From NCBI GenBank assembly GCA_964581515.1, contig CAZOOV010000013.1, positions 1 to 64,000 of the forward strand: 64,000 bases of DNA. The letters are read 5' to 3'. The position numbers and the translations under genes were made by a program. Numbering within the stretch: the first letter of the stretch is position 1; each line of letters opens with the position of its first letter. Source of the stretch: JACJVV01 sp964581515 (GTDB taxonomy: Archaea > Nanobdellota > Nanobdellia > Woesearchaeales > JACJVV01). Below the pieces are notes generated by a model, which worked only from the letters and a program-made list of their open reading frames with translations, did not search any database and had not been told where the DNA came from. Shown in pieces: positions 8,301 through 18,676 of the stretch.

Positions 8301-9524
8301 ATGATAACAAAAGAAAATCTTACATATGCTATAAGAAACCTTATGAATCGGAAAGTAAGGAGTTTCTTGACTATATTATCTATTTTAGTAGGAATAACTA
8401 CTATATTTATATTCGTTAGTTTTGGTATGGGTTTATATTTTTACATGGATGAGATTTCTGTAGATATTGGTGTTGATAAATTATTTGTTCAAGCTAAAGG
8501 TGTAGGAGCACCAGGCCTTGATTCTACTTTTAAGTTGACAGATGATGATCTTGATACTTTGGGAAAAACTAGGGGTATTGTGCAGACAACAGGGATGGCA
8601 TTTGCCATTGCAATGGTTCAAAAAGATAGTAAGATAATGTATAATTATTTGGCAGGGATGCCTACAGATAATAGTGAGGATTTAGATTTTATACTCGAAT
8701 TCTTGACTGTTGATATATTAGATGGACGACAGCTTAGAGATAGTGACAGAGGAAAAGTAATGCTTGGCTATAATTATGCAGTGCCAAATCGTCTTTTTGA
8801 AAAACCGTTTAAAGTAGGAGATAAGATTGAGATTAATGATGAGGAATTTAAGATTATAGGTTTTTATGAAGAAATAGGAAATCCTAGTGATGATGCAAAT
8901 GTATATCTTACAATGGATGAATTTAATAGATTAACAGATGCTGATGAGACTAATTATGGGATGCTTGTTGCAAGAGTAGATAATGTTGATAATATTGATG
9001 AAATTGCTGAAAGAGCAAAGAAAAAATTGAGAAAATCAAGAGGGCTTGAAGAAGGCAAAGAAGATTTTTTTATAGCTTCTTTTGAGGATTATATCGAAGC
9101 ATTTGGTGCTGCTATGGATTTTGTTATAGGATTTATACTTGTCATTGCCATTGTATCAGTGGTAGTATCTGCAATCAATACAGCAAATACAATGTTTACT
9201 TCGATACTTGAAAGAACAAAAGAGATTGGGGTCTTAAAAGCAATTGGAGCAAAGAATTCTGAGATATTGGTTATCTTTTTGCTTGAATCCAGCATTTTAG
9301 GTTTTATAGCAGGTGTTTTTGGTGTATTACTAGGGTGGTTAATAAGCCTTCTTGGAGGCAACTTACTTGCTATGTTGGGCTGGAGTTTTTTAAGTCCACG
9401 ATTCCCTTTAGCATTGTTTGCAGCATGCATATTATTTGCTACTTTGGTTGGTACAATATCTGGCACTGTACCCGCTTATAACGCTTCAAAGAAGAATCCG
9501 GTGGATTCTTTGAGATATGAGTGA
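8301..9524 (+). CDS. ABC permease, MacB/FtsX family (second of two)
   Basis: 407 residues and a clear paralogue of the preceding permease: an N-terminal membrane segment, an extracellular domain, and a C-terminal FtsX domain with the coupling motif ERTKEIGVLKAIGAKNSEI. The extracellular domain has diverged much more than the membrane domain, as expected when two subunits specialise within one complex. It is the last gene of the operon. A T-rich stretch follows the stop. Confidence 0.9.
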   Translation: MITKENLTYAIRNLMNRKVRSFLTILSILVGITTIFIFVSFGMGLYFYMDEISVDIGVDKLFVQAKGVGAPGLDSTFKLTDDDLDTLGKTRGIVQTTGMAFAIAMVQKDSKIMYNYLAGMPTDNSEDLDFILEFLTVDILDGRQLRDSDRGKVMLGYNYAVPNRLFEKPFKVGDKIEINDEEFKIIGFYEEIGNPSDDANVYLTMDEFNRLTDADETNYGMLVARVDNVDNIDEIAERAKKKLRKSRGLEEGKEDFFIASFEDYIEAFGAAMDFVIGFILVIAIVSVVVSAINTANTMFTSILERTKEIGVLKAIGAKNSEILVIFLLESSILGFIAGVFGVLLGWLISLLGGNLLAMLGWSFLSPRFPLALFAACILFATLVGTISGTVPAYNASKKNPVDSLRYE

Positions 9525-9617
9525 TTTTCTGAAATATAGGTTATTTTTTACTAGATTAATTTAATAATTATGTTTAGTTATTTTTTAATTACTTTTTAGT
9601 GGTTACAATTAGAAACA

Positions 9618-9654
9618 TTTATAAATTACCCTGTAGTTCTCACTACTTGGTGAG
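9618..9654 (+). promoter_or_regulatory. Promoter and leader hairpin of the beta-barrel gene
   Basis: TTTATAAAT at 9618-9626 is a good TATA box. Around the expected transcription start lies a short dyad, CTCAC (9639-9643) and GTGAG (9650-9654), with a 6-nt spacer. The ribosome-binding site GGGGTGG at 9678-9684 is 6 nt before a TTG codon at 9691. Confidence 0.45.
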
Positions 9655-9690
9655 TAAAGTGGCTAAGGTAAACCATTGGGGTGGTATTTT

Positions 9691-10851
9691 TTGACATATA
9701 AAGTTATGAATCAAATCTATAAAGCAGTCGAGAATGTCGGCTCTACATTAAAGCAGATTGGTCTAATTGGTGCTGCAACTTTTACACTTATAGCAGCTGA
9801 TAATGCACTTGCTGGTGACTCTCCAAGACTAAGTCGTTCTAGAAGCCACAGAGCTAGAAGTCGTTCATCTGATTCAGAACATATTTTTCCTTATTTTACT
9901 GTAGGTGTGCAAGCAACTGATACTGATTATGGTACAAAAGCAATCCTTGGTGGAAGACTTCCTTTGATGGAAGATGATAATAATAACTGGTTTATCGACG
10001 CTGAGGTTGGTGCTGGTGATAATCTTGATTTTGGAGCAGATACTGGTTATAGACATTTGTTTGATGATAAAGATAATTTCATATTAGGAGCTAATATTGC
10101 TTATGATCATTATGGTGATTCTGAAAGCGATGGTAGCGGTGTTGTAAGTGTTGGTGCTGAATTCATGAGTAAATATTTTGATGTTAATTTAAGGTATTAT
10201 CAGGCACTTACTGATGAACAAGAAATAGATGTGACAAGGTCAGGAAATACAACAACTACTCTTAATCGATATTTTTTGAGTGGACCTGAAGTTGAAGCAA
10301 GAGTGCTTTTACCAATTATTGGCGATGTTGGAGACTTAAGGCTTAATGCAGGATATAGGAATCTTGAAGCTAAGGAAGATAATATTGAAAGATCCGGTCC
10401 TTTCTTTGGAGCTTCAGTCGATCATCTATTAAAATATTTTGCAGTCGATTATAGGTGTAATACTGGGGGAGCAACAGACTCAGATAGTGGAATTACTGAT
10501 TTTGAGCCAGAACATGTTGTAAGAGCAATGTTTCAATATCCAGCACCTGAAAGAAGAGGCAGTCAAGATTTAGAAGTTAGACTTAATGATCCTGTTAGGA
10601 GAGCATCTTATCCAGTGGTTACTGATAAGGAGACAAGAATAACAACATATCCTACTATAACTCCTGATACAACTACTCCAGGTACAACCGATCCTGATCC
10701 TGATCCTGGAACAACTGATCCTGGTCATAGTGGTCCTGGAACTGTAACTACTGAGGAACCTCCTGATAGAACTGGGACAAGGACTCCTAGTGCAACAGCA
10801 GTACAACCTACTGCAACTGCTCCTGGCAGGACTGGTACACGTACACCATAA
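9691..10851 (+). CDS. Secreted protein with inverse-autotransporter-like beta-barrel domain and Thr/Pro-rich tail
   Basis: I choose the TTG at 9691 because GGGGTGG ends 6 nt upstream. An ATG at 9706 is the alternative. This gives 386 residues: a signal peptide (hydrophobic core about 22-36, cleavage near ALA-G), an Arg/Ser-rich linker (SRSRSHRARSRSS), a barrel-like domain at about 65-285, then a low-complexity Thr/Pro/Asp tail ending in two copies of RTGTRTP. The barrel region shows alternating strands and landmarks of the intimin/invasin N-terminal domain: GYRHLFDDKDNFILGANI, then AYDHYG, then VSVGAEFMSKYFDVNLRYY, then a GPEVEARVLLP block. Archaea have no known outer membrane for such a barrel. 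The match is by eye. Other beta-rich secreted folds remain possible. Confidence 0.65.
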   Translation: MTYKVMNQIYKAVENVGSTLKQIGLIGAATFTLIAADNALAGDSPRLSRSRSHRARSRSSDSEHIFPYFTVGVQATDTDYGTKAILGGRLPLMEDDNNNWFIDAEVGAGDNLDFGADTGYRHLFDDKDNFILGANIAYDHYGDSESDGSGVVSVGAEFMSKYFDVNLRYYQALTDEQEIDVTRSGNTTTTLNRYFLSGPEVEARVLLPIIGDVGDLRLNAGYRNLEAKEDNIERSGPFFGASVDHLLKYFAVDYRCNTGGATDSDSGITDFEPEHVVRAMFQYPAPERRGSQDLEVRLNDPVRRASYPVVTDKETRITTYPTITPDTTTPGTTDPDPDPGTTDPGHSGPGTVTTEEPPDRTGTRTPSATAVQPTATAPGRTGTRTP

Positions 10852-10947
10852 CTTTAATTTTTATTTTCAATATTTCATTTCATATTAAAAAACATCAAAA
10901 AAAAGAGTTTGAAGGGGTGATATTAGGATTCGCGAGGTATGATTATA

Positions 10948-13900
10948 ATGAACAAAACAACAACAACAATTATCTTTGCAATGATTATGCTTATTATGAG
11001 TATTTCTTTTGCATCAGCATATCCAGTGGTATTTCGAATAACTGGCAATAGGGGAACTTTCAATACTGATGTTTACAGATGTAGTGATCAGAATTGTAAT
11101 TCTATGTCTACAAGTGCTTATTCTACAGACTCAGGAAATCCTAATCAATATACTATTACAGGTTCAGGAACCCAATATTTCGGTGAATTTAATTATATGG
11201 ATTGTTATTTACCTCAAGGATATGTTGCTACAACCCATAGTACTACTGGACAAGGTCCATGGGATTATTCTGTAGATTTTGTTAAGGCTAATAGCTGTAC
11301 TTCTAATATCAATTCTGTGACAGAAAGTAATTCAGGTGTGATTCAAATTGGTCAGCAGAAAACATATACAGTAAATGTGAGAAGTGCATTCAATGATAAT
11401 GGCGTTCCTCCAAATACTATTCCTGCTAACATAGTTCATAGATATTCTTCAGATGTAAAAGTAGAACTTTTTGTTAATAGTGTGCTAGTTGATAGTGATG
11501 ATATAGATATTTATATGGATAGTAATGAGGTTGTATCACTTCAGTGGACACCTTCTGTAAAAGGAGATTATTCTATTGAAATTAGGACTACAGTTCCAGA
11601 TTGTAGTTGTGCAAGTGATGTGTCAAGACATTGGTATACAAGCTATACGATTCCTAACAATGCACCTGCTGCTAATGATGTGAGTAAGACTACAGATGAA
11701 GATTCTTCTGTTTTAGTAACTTTTGATTGTTCAGATACAGATGGTGATTCTTTAAGTTATAATATTGTCTCTGATCCTTCACATGGTACTCTTAGCGGTT
11801 CAGGTAGTTCTAGAACATACACTCCAGCTTCAGGATATTCTGGTGCTGATTCATTCACATATAGATGCTATGATGGCGAGGATTACAGCAATACTGCAAC
11901 AGCCTCTATAACAATAAATGATGTAATCTGTAATGATAATAATGATTGTGGTACACAAACTGTTGTGGATTATTGTAGCGGTCTTGATTTTGTAACAGCA
12001 ACAACAACACCTACTTGTTATAATGCAGGAACTTCACTTAGTTATTGTTCTGATGTAGTTTCTGAAACAAATGAAAGTTGTAATAATATCTGTGATGATA
12101 ATTTAGGTTGCGATTATACAGAGTGTAGTGATGGTGTTGATAATGATAATGATGGTGATATTGATTATCCTGTTGACGCTGCTTGTGATGATTATTATGA
12201 TGATAATGAAACTGGTGTAATTGTTTGTACAACTGATCTTGATTGTGGTGATCCTTTATGGGATTGTAGTTGTCGAGGTTTGCTTCATGAATGCGGTCCG
12301 ATAACTCCTACTTGTTTTGAAGCAGGTACTGATAAGAGTTATTGTCAAGATATTTTTGATATGACTACTGAAATATGTAATAATATTTGTACTCCTTATT
12401 TAGGTTGTGATTATACGCAGTGTAGTGATGGTAGTGATAATGATGGTGATCAATTCATAGATTTCCCTAATGATCCTGGTTGTGAGGATTATTATGATGA
12501 AGATGAATATAATAATCTATTACCTACAGCTGATCTTAGTGCAAATGTAACTTTGGGAATGATTGATCTTAGAGTGAGATTTGCTTGTAATGTTACAGTT
12601 GGCGATGCTCCTGCTGATGTTAGTTTTGATTTTGGTGATAATTCTGGTGCAGATATACTTGATTTAAGCGTTGATGGTATAATGTATGCTACAAACATCT
12701 ATACTGCTCCTGGTACATACAATGTGAGTTGTACAGTCACAGATGATGATGGAGATAGTGTTGTTGATAATGTTATTGTTACTGTGAATCCAACAGAGTG
12801 TAGTGATGGTATTGATAATGATAATGACAGTTATGTTGATAGTTTTGATCCTGGATGTCATACAGATGGAAATCCTAATAATAATGCGAGTTATGATTTA
12901 TATGATAATAATGAGAGTGATGGCGGTATATCATGTTATGTTGATTTAGATTGTGGTGATGTTTACTCATATAATGAATGTAATAATTTAGCTTTTACAA
13001 ATGTTACAATGACTCCTACATGCATGAATCCTGGAACATTAAATAGTTATTGTAATGTTGTCCCTTCTGAGGATGATGAAATTTGTAATAATATTTGTGA
13101 TGATACTCTTGGATGTGATTATACTGAGTGTAGTGATGGTGTTGATAATGATAATGATAGTACTATAGATTATCCTTCTGATTTAGGATGTGATGATTAT
13201 TATGATGATGATGAAAGCGACGGCACAGTCACTTGTATTAATGATTTAGATTGTGGAACTGTGGATGTAATCTCTAGTTGTACTAATCTTTTCTTTACTG
13301 TACAGACTACAACCCCTACATGTAATAATGCAGGTACAGAACAAAGCTATTGTTCAGATATTATAGATTATAACACTACAACATGTAATAATATTTGTGA
13401 TGATGGTCTTGGTTGTGATTATACACAATGTAGTGATGGTCTTGATAATGATGGTGATGGTGATATTGATTATCCTGCAGATGTTGCTTGCGATGACTAT
13501 TATGATGATAATGAAACAGGTACTATAGGATGCTTTAGCAATTCAGAATGCGGTAGTCTTACATATGATGGTACATGCAGTGGACTTACATATTTTGCTA
13601 CTATCTATGATCCAATCTGTTACAATGCTGGAACAGAAGCTAGTTATTGTGCAAATGATACTACTGTAATTAGTGATTCATGTAATTATATATGCGATGA
13701 TAGTCTTGGTTGTGATTATACACAGTGTAGTGATGGTCTTGATAATGATTTTGATACTATTATAGATTATCCAGCAGATCCTGGCTGTGATGATTATTTG
13801 GATGATGATGAAAGGGACGTTACATGTAATTCTAATTCAGAATGTGGTGATGGTTATGTGACATGGTATTGTGATGGTCTTACATATACTACTGAAACTT

Positions 13901-16859
13901 TTGTTCCAACATGTCAAAATCCAGGTTCAGTATTCAGTTACTGTGTGAATGATTCATCTTTCCATTATGAGAGTTGTAATAATATCTGTGATAATGTGCA
14001 AGGATGCGATTATACACAATGTAGTGATACAGTAGATAATGATGGAGATTATTTTATTGATTATCCTTCAGATTTAGGGTGTGTTAGTTATTATGACGAT
14101 GATGAAGGAGATGGTAGTGTTGCTTGTAATAGTAATTCAGAATGCGGTATACAATATAATATAACTTCATGTGCTGGTTTAACACATTATCTTACTGTTA
14201 TAACACCTACTTGCACTAATCCTGGAAGTGAATATAGTTATTGTTCTGATGATGTTGATATAACAGCTGAGTCATGTAATAATATTTGTTCTTATTCAGA
14301 GGGATGTGATTATACAGAATGTAGTGATGGGTCTGATAATGATTTAGATACTTTCATTGATTATCCTTTAGATACAGGTTGTATTAGTTATTATGATGAT
14401 AATGAGAGTGATGGCCCTATTGATTGTTATGTCAACAGTGATTGTGGTGCAGTCTCAAGTACAAGTGTTTGTAATGGACTAATATATAATACAACAAATA
14501 CTATTCCAACATGCTATAATGGTGGGACAGAGCAGAGTTATTGTGGTGAGGAATATTCTTATTCTGATGAAACATGTAGTAACATCTGTGATGATAGTTT
14601 AGGATGTGATTATACAGAATGTAGTGATGGGTCTGATAATGATTTAGATACTTTCATTGATTATCCTTTAGATGCTGGCTGTGTCAGTTATCAAGACGAT
14701 GATGAGAGTGATGGAGCTATTGCTTGTAATAATGATTTTGAATGTGGTGGTACTGTAAGGGTTTGGAGTTGTGATGGTCTTACTTATTCAGAATTAGCAA
14801 CATTTAACACCTGTAATAATGCTGGTACAGAACAAAGTTATTGTTCAAACTCTGTTGCATATTATAATGAATCATGTAGTAACATCTGTGATGATAGTTT
14901 AGGATGTGATTATACGCAGTGTAGTGATGGTAGTGATAATGATGGAGATGGTGATATTGATTATCCTGCAGACTCTGCATGTGACGATTATTATGATGAT
15001 GATGAGCAAGGGGCTATTAATTGTACTGCTGATATAGATTGTGGAAATGTAATAATTAACGGTTCATGTACAGGTTTGGTCTATAATGAGACAGTAACAT
15101 CACCTGTTTGTATGAATTCAGGTACAGAGCAGAGCTATTGTTCTAGTAATGTGACTGCAGGTAACAATGATGTATGTGATTTCATATGTTCTGGAGGATG
15201 GGGATGTGATTATACACAATGTAGCGACAGTGCAGATAATGATTTAGATGGATTTATTGATTTCCCAGCAGATCCAGGTTGTCATGATTATTATGATGAT
15301 TTTGAAGGAGACGGTACAAGTCAATGTCAGGATGGTAGTGATAATGATAATGATGGATTAATTGACATGATGGATCCTGGATGCAGTGCGCCTTATGATG
15401 ATAATGAGAGCGATGGTACTACTCAATGTCAGGATGGAGCTGATAATGATAGTGATGGCTTGATTGACATGGAAGATCCAGGTTGCGATAGTCCTTTGGA
15501 CGACGATGAAAGTGATGGTACAAGTGAATGTCAAGATGGTATTGATAATGACAATGATGGTTTAATTGACATGAATGATCCTGGTTGCGATAATGCAACT
15601 GATGATGATGAGAGCAACTTATTTGACTTGTATATAGATAATGGTTATATCTACGATGAGCCGATTTATGAAAATGAATCAGCACAAATAAGGTTTCATA
15701 CACATAATGTACCTGTTGTAGCTAACAGTGTATCTGTTGAGGTTTATTCAGATGGGGAGCTTCTTAGTTGGATAGAAACTTTACCTTATCCTTCAGAAGA
15801 TTATGATTGGGGGATTGTACTTGGTTACTTGACTCCTGGTATGCATAATCTTACTGTAATTACAGATGCTAATGATAGTTATATGGAATCAGATGAAGGA
15901 AACAATGTATTTGAATTCATATTTGAAGTGTTTGAAGTGACTGCCCTTCCAGAATGTAATGATGGTAATGATAATGATGGTGATGGCTTGGTCGATATGA
16001 ATGATCCAGGCTGTAGTAGTTCCACTGATGATGATGAAAGTGATGGTACAAGTCAATGTCAAGACGGTGTTGATAACGACGCTGATGGTTTAACAGATAT
16101 GGCTGATCCAGGTTGTAGCAGTCCTCAGGATAATAATGAGAGTGACGGCACAAGCCAATGTCAAGACGGTGTTGATAACGACTCTGATGGTTTAGTGGAT
16201 ATGGTTGATCATGGTTGTAGTAGTTCTACTGATGATAATGAGAGCGATGGAACTAGCGCTTGTCAANNNNNNNNNNNNNNNNNNNNNNNNNNNNNNNNNN
16301 NNNNNNNNNNNNNNNNNNNNNNNNNNNNNNNNNNNNNNNNNNNNNNNNNNNNNNNNNNNNNNNNNNTGGTTGTAGTAGTTCTACTGATGATAATGAGAGC
16401 GATGGAACTAGCGCTTGTCAAGATGGTCTTGATAATGATGGTGATGGCCTTATTGATTTGGCAGACCCTGGTTGTGAAAATCCACAGGATGATGGTGAGT
16501 TCAATTATGTTGAAGTAAGTGAGCCTATTACAGACGCTGATCTTGTTATAGAAAGAATGTCTATAAATGGAGATTATTCTGATGGGGAAGTATATGCAGG
16601 AGATGTTATATTTTTTGCATTTGATTTCAGGAATAGAGGAGATACTGATTTTGATAATTTGAGGCTTAAGGTATCTATACCCGAACTGGGCATATCAAGA
16701 AGATTAGGTCCTTTTGAGCTTGATGAAGGTGATGATTTACATAAAACTGTAAGTCTTGATATACCTTATTATTCAGAGCCAGGGGAATATTTGGTTAGGG
16801 CTGTGCTTTTTGATGAAGAAGCAAAACGTGTACAGCATAGATATGTGACTATAAATTAA
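10948..16859 (+). CDS. Giant secreted Cys/Asp-rich repeat protein, interrupted by an assembly gap
   Basis: ATG 10948 is preferred over 10939 because GAGGT at 10934-10938 gives a normal 9-nt spacing. Order: signal peptide; N-terminal beta region; a cadherin/Ig-like domain near residues 240-320; two Cys-rich units; a PKD-like domain; eight more Cys-rich units of about 90 residues (each with an N-A-G-T-x-x-S-Y-C core, CNNICDD, GCDYT(E/Q)CSDG and DNDxDxxIDYP); short 34-residue units of the type CQDGxDNDxDGLIDMxDPGC; one CARDB-like domain; more short units; and a C-terminal COG1361-like domain. The DxDxDG loops resemble Ca-binding thrombospondin type 3 repeats. The frame before the gap (to 16266) and after it (from 16367) differ by an arbitrary N count. 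Joining the identical 55-nt flanks restores one frame of 1918 residues. Likely a Ca-stabilised surface fibre or adhesin. Confidence 0.85.
15303..16490 (+). repeat. Tandem array of about 100-bp units (34-residue DxDxDG repeats)
   Basis: The coding sequence repeats the pattern CARTGYCARGAYGGT, then GATAATGA, then GAYGGYTTRATTGAYATG, then GATCCWGGTTG, about every 100 bp. There are three units before the CARDB-like domain and at least four after it, two of them nearly identical around the gap. These units caused the assembly break. Confidence 0.85.
16267..16366. other. Assembly gap of 100 N inside the repeat gene
   Basis: Exactly 100 N, the usual placeholder for unknown length. The 55 nt before it (16212-16266) are identical to the 55 nt after it (16367-16421). 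Confidence 0.98.
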
Positions 16860-16887
16860 TTGAGGTTTTTTAATCGATGACAAGAAA

Positions 16888-16953
16888 GTTACTATCTATT
16901 GGGAATGATTACTTTATAATAGGGAGTAATCATAGCCACTTTAGAATAGTAAC
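16888..16953. promoter_or_regulatory. Nested inverted repeats upstream of the surface protein gene
   Basis: Outer arms GTTACTAT (16888-16895) and ATAGTAAC (16946-16953) and inner arms ATGATTACT (16905-16913) and AGTAATCAT (16925-16933) are all perfect. They could fold as one long hairpin ending the giant gene's transcript, or serve as a protein-binding site. The outer half-site matches operator-like palindromes at 56208 and 60672. Confidence 0.5.
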
Positions 16954-16963
16954 AGAAGCGAAA

Positions 16964-16974
16964 CATTTAAATAC
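16964..16974 (+). promoter_or_regulatory. TATA box of the surface protein gene at 17069
   Basis: CATTTAAATAC predicts transcription from about 17000 and a leader of about 70 nt, longer than most here. The leader ends with a strong GGGGGT ribosome-binding site before the ATG. Confidence 0.5.
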
Positions 16975-17068
16975 TAGGTGAGTATTTCCTTTAACAAGAC
17001 AGATATTTTTGTCGAAGAGGAGATAGATTTCATATTCAAAGAAAATAAATATTTGGGGGTTACACAAA

Positions 17069-18376
17069 ATGAAGGGTTTTAAGACAATTGTTCTTATCGT
17101 AATGATGGCTTGTCTCTATGTGATTTCTGCATCAGCAGTAGATCTAGATTCATATCTTGACATAGAAACAAAGCTAGACGGAGATTTAGTTTCCGAGGCT
17201 CAAACAAATAGAGTCGATTTTGTTAGAGGAGATTTAATTGATATAAAGATTAGATTAACTTCTAGTTATCCGGCAGACTTAGAGGATGTCGAAGTGACAG
17301 CAATAATTACCGGTTATGAATTTAATAACATGGAACCTATGTCAGACACAACAAGTATATTTGACATGGAAGCAAATGTAACATACACAAAAAGGATGTC
17401 AATCAGAGTCCCTTCAGAAGTTGAAGAAGATGATTACAAACTTAGAGTTATAATTTCAGACAGATACAGTACAACTCTTGTAAAAGAGTACAAACTTAAG
17501 CTTGATTCACCAAGACATGGATTCCAAATTGAGGATGTTGTATTCTCACCAGGAACTGTTGTTGAGGCTGGTAGAGCTCTTTTGACAACTGTTAGAGTTG
17601 AAAACAAAGGAGAAAGCCCAGAAGATTCAGTTAAAGTTACTGTAGCTATACCAGAACTTGGTATCAGTGCTTCTGATTTCATTGATGAAATTGATGATAC
17701 AGATTCAGAAACAAGCGAAGAGATGTACATGAGAATTCCTGTATGTGCTCCAGCTGGTAATTATGAAGCTGTAATCGAAGTAAGATACAATGAGTTAAGG
17801 GAATCAATGTATGAGAATGCTGTAATCACTGTTGTTGATGGCGGACAATGTACTTTGCCAGGCCGTGATGGTGACGATTCACCAAAAACAGTTATTGCAC
17901 TAGGAGCAACATCACAAAACCTTGTTCCTGGAAAAGCAGGCGCATTATATCCTTTGACAATTACAAACAATGCAAATGAAGCTGTAGCTTATACAGTTTC
18001 AGTTGAAGGTACAAACGACTTTGCATCAGTTCAGGTAAATCCTGTAAGTACTTTTATATTGAATGCTGACGATTCACAGGCAGTTTTCCTTTATTTAACC
18101 CCTATAGAGGGAGCAGCTGAAGGTCAACGTGTATTCACTGTAACAGTTAAATCAGGCGATGAAGTATTAAAGCAAATCCCTCTTACAGCAGTTGTTGAAG
18201 AAGGAGCAGAAGAAGACGTAGCTTCAAGTATGGGTGTAAGAGACGCTCTTGAAGTTGGACTTATCGTGCTTGTAGTACTTTTAATCATCCTAGCAGTTAT
18301 TGTTGGAATAAAGAAGCTTAAGAAGGATGACGAACTTGATGAGGAAGACGAAGTAGAAGGTAAAACCTACTACTAA
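17069..18376 (+). CDS. Probable abundant COG1361-type surface protein with C-terminal anchor
   Basis: 435 residues: signal peptide (about 1-22, ending ISASAVD), three or four beta-sandwich domains of CARDB/COG1361 type, a membrane segment at about 394-415 (GLIVLVVLLIILAVIVGI), and a short acidic/basic cytoplasmic tail. Residues about 195-265 contain the module IPELGIS...PAGNYEAVIEV that is also found at the end of the giant repeat protein. Codon choice differs from the neighbours: more C-ending and balanced codons, fewer AT-rich ones. This together with the strong GGGGGT ribosome-binding site, own promoter and terminator suggests high expression, perhaps as an S-layer component. That role is inferred. 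Confidence 0.78.
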   Translation: MKGFKTIVLIVMMACLYVISASAVDLDSYLDIETKLDGDLVSEAQTNRVDFVRGDLIDIKIRLTSSYPADLEDVEVTAIITGYEFNNMEPMSDTTSIFDMEANVTYTKRMSIRVPSEVEEDDYKLRVIISDRYSTTLVKEYKLKLDSPRHGFQIEDVVFSPGTVVEAGRALLTTVRVENKGESPEDSVKVTVAIPELGISASDFIDEIDDTDSETSEEMYMRIPVCAPAGNYEAVIEVRYNELRESMYENAVITVVDGGQCTLPGRDGDDSPKTVIALGATSQNLVPGKAGALYPLTITNNANEAVAYTVSVEGTNDFASVQVNPVSTFILNADDSQAVFLYLTPIEGAAEGQRVFTVTVKSGDEVLKQIPLTAVVEEGAEEDVASSMGVRDALEVGLIVLVVLLIILAVIVGIKKLKKDDELDEEDEVEGKTYY

Positions 18377-18420
18377 TTTTATTTTTTTTCTCTTTTCTTT
18401 TTTTCTCTTTTATCATATAA
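18377..18420 (+). terminator. T-rich terminator after the surface protein gene
   Basis: Several runs of five to eight T in about 40 bp directly after the stop codon match the oligo-U terminators used by archaeal RNA polymerase. The remaining intergenic sequence (18421-18620) shows nothing I can name. Confidence 0.6.
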
Positions 18421-18623
18421 TTCAGGGGTTTTTTATGTTTTTGTTTTTATGTAAACTAGATTTATCACTATGAAAATTATATTATGTATGTTGATATATG
18501 TGCTATTATAATTAATTGTATATATCCATTATTTTGAGGTTATTAAATGTTATTTTGATATTATAATTTAATGATCATCTAATGGGTTAAATGTGACGGT
18601 GTGAGTCTTGCGTTTTATTATAC

Positions 18624-18636
18624 AAATATTTATATA
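18624..18636 (+). promoter_or_regulatory. TATA box before the 1021-residue membrane protein
   Basis: AAATATTTATATAG lies about 45 bp before the ATG at 18677. AAGGTG at 18661-18666 is the ribosome-binding site. Confidence 0.4.
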
Positions 18637-18676
18637 GATGATAGCTATTTTAAAGTAGTAAAAGGTGCATTTGTAA

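Noticed and set aside
15419..16153. His/Tyr-rich open frames on the minus strand of the repeat gene
   Set aside because: They are complements of the GAT/AAT-rich codons of the real gene and have low-complexity products with no start signals.
12100..16500. Dense direct repeats that could suggest a CRISPR array
   Set aside because: The repeats are in frame, differ by synonymous and conservative changes, and encode Cys/Asp motifs; there are no unique spacers of fixed length.
16260..16859. Separate gene starting just before the N gap
   Set aside because: Its reading frame continues the giant repeat protein; the apparent start lies in the repeat and the frame change comes from the arbitrary 100 N.
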